Below are positions 59,336-64,000 of a DNA stretch of 64,000 bases, piece after piece. Source of the stretch: Pasteurella atlantica (GTDB taxonomy: Bacteria; Pseudomonadota; Gammaproteobacteria; Enterobacterales; Pasteurellaceae); assembly GCF_963693435.1 (NCBI RefSeq), contig NZ_OY856306.1, forward strand, positions 1,984,001 to 2,048,000. The letters run 5' to 3'. Positions within the stretch are counted from its first letter, which is position 1; each line of letters opens with the position of its first letter. Position numbers and translations under genes: made by a program. Under the pieces are notes generated by a model, which was given only the letters and a program-made list of their open reading frames with translations, made no database searches and was not told the DNA's origin.

Positions 59336-60760
59336 TTATTTTTTCTTCGCTTTTGGATTCGGTAAGTCAGTGATTGATCCTTCAAATACTTCCGCGGCTA
59401 ATCCAACTGATTCGTGTAGCGTTGGATGTGCGTGAATAGTAAGTGCAAGATCTTCCGCATCACACGCCATTTCAATCGCAAGACCAATTTCGCCTAATAA
59501 TTCTCCACCATTAGCACCAACAATCGCACCACCAAGTACTTGATGGGTATCTTTATCAAAGATAAGTTTTGTCATTCCTTCTGAACATTCAGAGGCAATC
59601 GCACGACCTGATGCAGCCCAAGGGAATTTAGCCACTTCAAAGTTTAAGCCTTCTTGACGACACTCTTTCTCAGTTTTACCAACCCAAGCCACTTCTGGTT
59701 CAGTATAAGCGATTGAAGGAATAACTTTAGGATCAAAATAATGTTTTTTCCCTGCAATCACTTCTGCGGCAACATGACCTTCGTGAACCCCTTTGTGTGC
59801 TAACATTGGTTGCCCTACGATATCACCGATAGCAAAAATATGTGGTACGTTGGTTCGTAGTTGTTTATCTACATTGATAAAACCACGTTCATCCACTTCA
59901 ACACCCGCTTTACCAGCATCAATTAATTTACCATTTGGTGTACGACCAATGGCAACTAATACAGCATCATAACGTTTTGTATCGTTACAGGCTTTACCTT
60001 CCATTGTAACGTAAATACCATCGTCTTTTGCCTCAACCGCTGTCACTTTGGTTTCGAGCATTAATTTGAATTTTTTCTCAACCTGTTTGGTATAAATTTG
60101 CACGATGTCTTTATCTGCTGCAGGGATCACTTGATCAAACATTTCTACTACATCTACTTCTGAACCTAGTGATTGATACACTGTTCCCATTTCTAAACCA
60201 ATGATGCCACCACCCATTATTAATAGGCGTTTTGGTACTTCTTTTAGTTTAAGAGCATCCGTTGAATCCCAAACTCGAGGATCTTCGTGTGGAATAAAAG
60301 GTAATTGGATTGGACGAGAACCTGCTGCAATAATGGCATTATCAAATTTAACCGTTGTTGCATTCCCTTTACGATCACGTGCCACTAATGTATTCGGATC
60401 AGTAAAAGAAGCTAAACCTTCAACAATAGTTACTTTACGTGCTTTTGCCATTCCTGCAAGACCACCTGTTAATTTAGAAACAACGTTTTCTTTACCTTCA
60501 CGCACTTTATCTAAATCAATTTTTGGTTCGCCAAATGTGATGCCGTTACGCTCAATATGTTTTGCTTCTTCAATTACCTTTGCAACGTGAAGTAATGCTT
60601 TTGATGGGATACAACCTACGTTTAAACATACACCACCAAGTGTTGAATAACGTTCAACAATCACAGTTTCTAAACCTAAATCTGCACAACGAAAAGCAGC
60701 TGAATAACCTGCTGGACCTGCACCTAATACCACAACTTGTGTTTTAATTTCTTTACTCAT
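59336..60760 (-). CDS. lpdA: Dihydrolipoyl dehydrogenase (E3)
   Basis: FAD enzyme that reoxidises dihydrolipoyl groups and makes NADH. It is 474 residues, as in E. coli. The redox disulfide is Cys45/Cys50 in GGVCLNVGCIPSK; FAD-binding GAGPAGYSAA is at 13-22, the NAD site is GGGIIGLEMG, and the His-Glu pair lies in HAHPTLHESVG. It is the third gene of the aceE-aceF-lpdA operon, separated from aceF by an uptake-signal dyad and closed by the terminator at 59284. The E3 subunit may also serve 2-oxoglutarate dehydrogenase and the glycine cleavage system. Confidence 0.97.
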   Translation of the reverse strand: MSKEIKTQVVVLGAGPAGYSAAFRCADLGLETVIVERYSTLGGVCLNVGCIPSKALLHVAKVIEEAKHIERNGITFGEPKIDLDKVREGKENVVSKLTGGLAGMAKARKVTIVEGLASFTDPNTLVARDRKGNATTVKFDNAIIAAGSRPIQLPFIPHEDPRVWDSTDALKLKEVPKRLLIMGGGIIGLEMGTVYQSLGSEVDVVEMFDQVIPAADKDIVQIYTKQVEKKFKLMLETKVTAVEAKDDGIYVTMEGKACNDTKRYDAVLVAIGRTPNGKLIDAGKAGVEVDERGFINVDKQLRTNVPHIFAIGDIVGQPMLAHKGVHEGHVAAEVIAGKKHYFDPKVIPSIAYTEPEVAWVGKTEKECRQEGLNFEVAKFPWAASGRAIASECSEGMTKLIFDKDTHQVLGGAIVGANGGELLGEIGLAIEMACDAEDLALTIHAHPTLHESVGLAAEVFEGSITDLPNPKAKKK

Positions 60761-60787
60761 ATTAACCTCTTTATCAATAGGTTGTGT

Positions 60788-60839
60788 AGCGGTAAGATAA
60801 TACTAAAAATTTGCAAATTTTTGCTGTGATCTTACCGCT
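60788..60839. repeat. Uptake-signal dyad between aceF and lpdA
   Basis: AGCGGTAAGAT (60788-60798) faces ATCTTACCGCT (60829-60839) around the palindromic AAAAATTTGCAAATTTTT. Confidence 0.8.
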
Positions 60840-60851
60840 TCTTTTATTATT

Positions 60852-62459
60852 CTACATTGCTAAACGGCGTAAATCTGCCAATACACTACTTAAGAATGTA
60901 ATAAATCTCGCACCATCTGCACCGTCAATCACTCGGTGATCGTAAGACAATGATAATGGTAGCATTAAACGTGGTTCAAAATCTTTACCGTTCCATACTG
61001 GTGTCATTTCAGATCTTGATACACCTAAAATCGCCACTTCTGGTGCATTTACAATTGGAGTAAAGTGAGTACCACCAATTCCACCTAGTGATGAAATAGT
61101 GAAACAGCCACCCTGCATATCTGATGCGGTTAATTTACCTTCACGGGCTTTTTTAGAGATTTCTGAAATTTCACGAGAAAGCTCCAAAATACCTTTGTTA
61201 TTCACATTTTTAAATACTGGTACCACTAAGCCGTTTGGTGTATCTACGGCGATACCAATATTTACGTATTTTTTAAGTGTTAAACGCTGACCATCTTCTG
61301 AAAGTGAACTGTTAAAGCGAGGGAATTCTTCTAACGCTTTTGCGGCAGCTTTCATAATGAATACAAGTGGCGTGATTTTCACGTCTTGTTTGGTTTTTTG
61401 TAAGTAAGCATTTTGCTCTTTACGGAATGCTTCAAGGGTTGTGATATCCGCTTTATCCCATTGTGTTACGTGAGGGATCATTACCCAGTTACGGTGTAAG
61501 TTTGCCCCTGAGATTTTTTGGATACGACCTAATTCAACTTCTTCGGTTTCCCCAAATTTGCTGAAATCTACTTTTGGCCAAGGTAATAAGCCTAAGCCTG
61601 AACCGTCTGCTACGCCGTTACCTGCTTTACCTGACGCTTTGTTTTCAAATACTTGAACTGCATTTTTAACGTAAGCTTGTAAATCTTCTTTCACGATACG
61701 GTTTTTACGACCTGTACCTTTAATGTTATCTAAGTTTACGCCAAACTCACGTGCTAAACGACGAATAACAGGTGTTGCGTGAGCAAAGCTTGCACTTGCT
61801 TCTACTTTATCTTGGCTTAAACCAGATTCATTTTTCGCAGAAGAGGCTGCTGGTGCAGGTGCTGCTTCTTGTTTTGGTGCTTCTGCTGGTGCTGCTTGTG
61901 GTTGAGCTGGTGCTTCCACAGCTGCTGGAGCAGAGGTTTCAAAACGCATTACTAATTTACCCGTAGAAACCATATCGCCTTCTGCGATTAAAATTTCTTT
62001 TACCATGCCCGCCATTGGAGCAGGGACTTCCATTGATGCTTTATCGCCTTCAACGTTTAAGATTGATTGATCGATTTCAACGCTATCGCCAACTTTAACC
62101 ATAATTTCAGTTACGGTTACTTCATCGCCACCGATATCAGGTACGTTTACATCAATTACTGCTGACGATGTTGCCACTGGTGCTGCTGTTTCTGCTTTTG
62201 GTTCTTCTGCTGGTGCAGGAGCTGCATCAGCTGATTCCAATACTAACATCGGTGTGCCAGTCGTTACTGCATCGCCTTCTTTTACAAGAATTTCTTTGAT
62301 AACACCCGCTTCTGGTGCTGGGACTTCCATTGATGCTTTATCGCCTTCAACGTTAATTACTGATTGATCCACTTCGATGGTATCGCCTACTTTTACCATT
62401 ATTTCTGTAACAGTAACTTCATCACCACCAATATCTGGAATTTGAATTTGTTTTGCCAT
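60852..62459 (-). CDS. aceF: Pyruvate dehydrogenase E2, dihydrolipoyllysine acetyltransferase
   Basis: Core of the pyruvate dehydrogenase complex, 535 residues. It has two lipoyl domains (lipoyl-lysines Lys41 and Lys140, both in [11 protein letters not shown]), alanine/proline-rich linkers, an E3/E1-binding domain ([23 protein letters not shown] in two halves) and the catalytic domain with His in [16 protein letters not shown]. coli has three lipoyl domains, so this is a two-domain version. The two lipoyl domains are nearly identical, which points to recent duplication or conversion. Flanked on both sides by uptake-signal dyads inside the operon. Confidence 0.96.
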   Translation of the reverse strand: MAKQIQIPDIGGDEVTVTEIMVKVGDTIEVDQSVINVEGDKASMEVPAPEAGVIKEILVKEGDAVTTGTPMLVLESADAAPAPAEEPKAETAAPVATSSAVIDVNVPDIGGDEVTVTEIMVKVGDSVEIDQSILNVEGDKASMEVPAPMAGMVKEILIAEGDMVSTGKLVMRFETSAPAAVEAPAQPQAAPAEAPKQEAAPAPAASSAKNESGLSQDKVEASASFAHATPVIRRLAREFGVNLDNIKGTGRKNRIVKEDLQAYVKNAVQVFENKASGKAGNGVADGSGLGLLPWPKVDFSKFGETEEVELGRIQKISGANLHRNWVMIPHVTQWDKADITTLEAFRKEQNAYLQKTKQDVKITPLVFIMKAAAKALEEFPRFNSSLSEDGQRLTLKKYVNIGIAVDTPNGLVVPVFKNVNNKGILELSREISEISKKAREGKLTASDMQGGCFTISSLGGIGGTHFTPIVNAPEVAILGVSRSEMTPVWNGKDFEPRLMLPLSLSYDHRVIDGADGARFITFLSSVLADLRRLAM

Positions 62460-62479
62460 TGTATATTCCTTAAATATTT

Positions 62480-62533
62480 AAGCGGTAAGTTCTTATGTAA
62501 AATTTGCAAATTTTATGCTCAATCTTACCGCTT
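62480..62533. repeat. Uptake-signal dyad between aceE and aceF
   Basis: AAGCGGTAAG (62480-62489) faces CTTACCGCTT (62524-62533) around AAAATTTGCAAATTTT. Confidence 0.8.
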
Positions 62534-62555
62534 GGTTTTACTATAATTTTATGAA

Positions 62556-64000
62556 TTATGCGTAAAATGGATCTGCTTTTTCAGCATTAATACCAAATTT
62601 AGCAATTGCCTCTGAAACTACTTTTTTCTCAATACTCCCTTGTTTTGCAAGCTCTGTTAAGGCGGCAATCACAACATAGTGAGCATCAACTTCAAAGTGA
62701 TCTCGTAAGTTTTCACGGCTATCTGAACGACCAAAACCATCTGTACCTAATACCGCATAGCTTGATGCTGGAATAAAGGCACGTACCTGTTCAGCAAAGA
62801 GTTTCATATAATCTGTTGCGGCTACGGCTGGTGCATTATTCATTACTTGAGCAATGTAAGGTACTTTTGCTTCTGCTTCTGGGTGCAATAAATTCCAGCG
62901 AGTTACATCATTACCTTCACGAGCCACCTCTGTAAATGATGGTACACTATATACATCAGAAGAAATACCGTAATCATTTGCAAGAATTTGTGCTGCTTCA
63001 CGTACGTGACGGAAAATCGCACCAGAACCTAATAACTGAACTTTCGCTTTTCCTTTCGTCTGACCTTCTGCTTCAATGGTTTCAAATTTATAGATACCTT
63101 TACGGATACCTTCTTCTGCACCTTGTGGCATTGCTGGTTGATCGTAAGTTTCGTTTAAAGTAGTGATGTAGTAGAACACGTCTTCTTGGTCACCATACAT
63201 ACGACGTAAACCGTCTTGCATAATTACCGCTACTTCATAAACGTAAGCAGGATCATAAGAAACACAGTTAGGGATCGTTAATGATTGAATGTGGCTATGA
63301 CCATCTTCGTGTTGTAAACCTTCACCATTCAGTGTTGTACGACCAGAAGTTCCGCCAATCATAAATCCTCTTGCTCGTTGATCGCCCGCTGCCCACATCA
63401 AATCGCCGACGCGTTGGAAACCAAACATTGAATAATAGATAAAGAATGGGATCATTGGTAAATTATTGGTTGAATATGATGTTGCAGCGGCTAACCAAGA
63501 CGATGTTGCACCTAATTCATTGATACCTTCTTGCAATACTTGACCATCAGCGGCTTCTTTGTAGTAGGCAACTTGTTCACGATCTGATGGAGTATAAAGT
63601 TGTCCTTTAGGATTATAAATACCCACTTGACGGAATAAACCTTCCATACCAAATGTACGTGCTTCATCCGCTAAAATTGGCACGATATTTTTACCAATAC
63701 CTTTATCTTTCAATAAAGTATTTAAAAAACGTACAAATGCCATTGTGGTTGAAATTGGACGTTTCTGTTCTTCTAATAATGGTGCAAATTCTTCTAAAGT
63801 TGGAATATTAAATTCCGTGGTAAATTTAGGTAAACGTGTTGGCACATAACCTTTTAAATTTTGACGTTGTTTGTGCAGATATTCATATTCTGCTGAACCT
63901 TCTTCAAATTTCACATAAGGGTAGTTTTCAATCTCTTCATCTTTAACAGGAAGATCAAAATAATCACGGAATGAACGTAAGCTATGCTCAGACATTTTTT
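62556..64000 (-). CDS. aceE: Pyruvate dehydrogenase E1 component (5' part outside window)
   Basis: C-terminal portion, about 481 residues, of the homodimeric thiamine-diphosphate E1 subunit (E. coli 887). The frame stays open to the window edge; the ATG at 63995 is an internal Met, corresponding to the KMNMDGVRHIRDRF region of E. coli AceE. Conserved blocks include ADEARTFGMEGLFRQVGIY, GINELGATSSWLAAATSYST, GGTSGRTTLNGEGLQHEDGHS and LGTDGFGRSDSRENLR. It is the first gene of the aceE-aceF-lpdA operon; pdhR, if present, lies outside. Confidence 0.96.
   Translation of the reverse strand, partial: KMSEHSLRSFRDYFDLPVKDEEIENYPYVKFEEGSAEYEYLHKQRQNLKGYVPTRLPKFTTEFNIPTLEEFAPLLEEQKRPISTTMAFVRFLNTLLKDKGIGKNIVPILADEARTFGMEGLFRQVGIYNPKGQLYTPSDREQVAYYKEAADGQVLQEGINELGATSSWLAAATSYSTNNLPMIPFFIYYSMFGFQRVGDLMWAAGDQRARGFMIGGTSGRTTLNGEGLQHEDGHSHIQSLTIPNCVSYDPAYVYEVAVIMQDGLRRMYGDQEDVFYYITTLNETYDQPAMPQGAEEGIRKGIYKFETIEAEGQTKGKAKVQLLGSGAIFRHVREAAQILANDYGISSDVYSVPSFTEVAREGNDVTRWNLLHPEAEAKVPYIAQVMNNAPAVAATDYMKLFAEQVRAFIPASSYAVLGTDGFGRSDSRENLRDHFEVDAHYVVIAALTELAKQGSIEKKVVSEAIAKFGINAEKADPFYA

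Noticed and set aside
62556-63995. Complete short aceE-like gene starting at 63995
   Set aside because: The frame stays open beyond that ATG to the window edge, and the protein aligns from the middle of AceE, so this is a partial gene rather than a truncated one.

Overview
The window is AT-rich chromosomal DNA from a member of the Pasteurellaceae. The evidence is the gene set (corC-lnt, lptFG-dnaE, grcA, cmoA, yjjI-yjjW, cpdB, holD-rimI, aceEF-lpdA), an rrn operon with a tRNA-Glu spacer, and many DNA-uptake signal cores. The cores are of the Apl type (ACAAGCGGT, with a downstream AAATTTGCAAATTT block), which points to the Actinobacillus/Mannheimia/Bibersteinia side of the family rather than the Haemophilus influenzae side. 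I do not name a species.

Layout. 1-5083: 3' part of a sugar-uptake operon (two ABC permeases, a GH36 alpha-galactosidase, the ABC ATPase). 5171-22181: housekeeping genes ubiG, a YccT-family gene, corC-lnt, guaC, pepA, lptF-lptG-dnaE, qmcA, ung, grcA and aspA. 22386-31553: one very large trimeric autotransporter adhesin gene (3055 codons) built from long, nearly identical repeats, behind a candidate promoter whose spacer is a 17-nt homopolymer. 32125-37411: cmoA, a two-gene AbiL-like phage-defence cassette (RloB-family protein plus AAA ATPase), and the glycyl-radical pair yjjI-yjjW. 37672-45732: cpdB, rsmC, holD-rimI, nadK, mntH, grpE and a UPF0756 membrane protein. 45857-52099: a transposase remnant, then a periplasmic haem/imelysin cluster (imelysin, di-haem oxidoreductase, second imelysin, fatty-acid-hydroxylase-type membrane protein, di-haem peroxidase). 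52234-53576: a DUF1523 protein and a TatD-family nuclease. 53735-59151: an rRNA operon on the minus strand (promoter, boxA leader, 16S, tRNA-Glu, 23S, 5S, terminator). 59336-64000: lpdA, aceF and the 3' part of aceE, the pyruvate dehydrogenase complex.

How it fits together. The start of the window imports and hydrolyses alpha-galactosides; grcA, yjjI/yjjW and aceEF-lpdA belong to anaerobic or aerobic pyruvate and radical metabolism; mntH and the imelysin cluster look like metal acquisition, with Fur-like sequences upstream of mntH and of the first imelysin gene. The parts that vary most between strains are likely to be the adhesin, the AbiL cassette and the sugar operon.

Non-coding structure is rich: about 54-bp dyads made of two inverted uptake-signal cores around a palindromic centre, two copies of a C-rich element with inverted ends and different internal tandem repeats, a 126-bp tandem palindromic repeat upstream of the adhesin, and a 30-bp sequence shared exactly between an rRNA spacer and the adhesin signal-peptide region.
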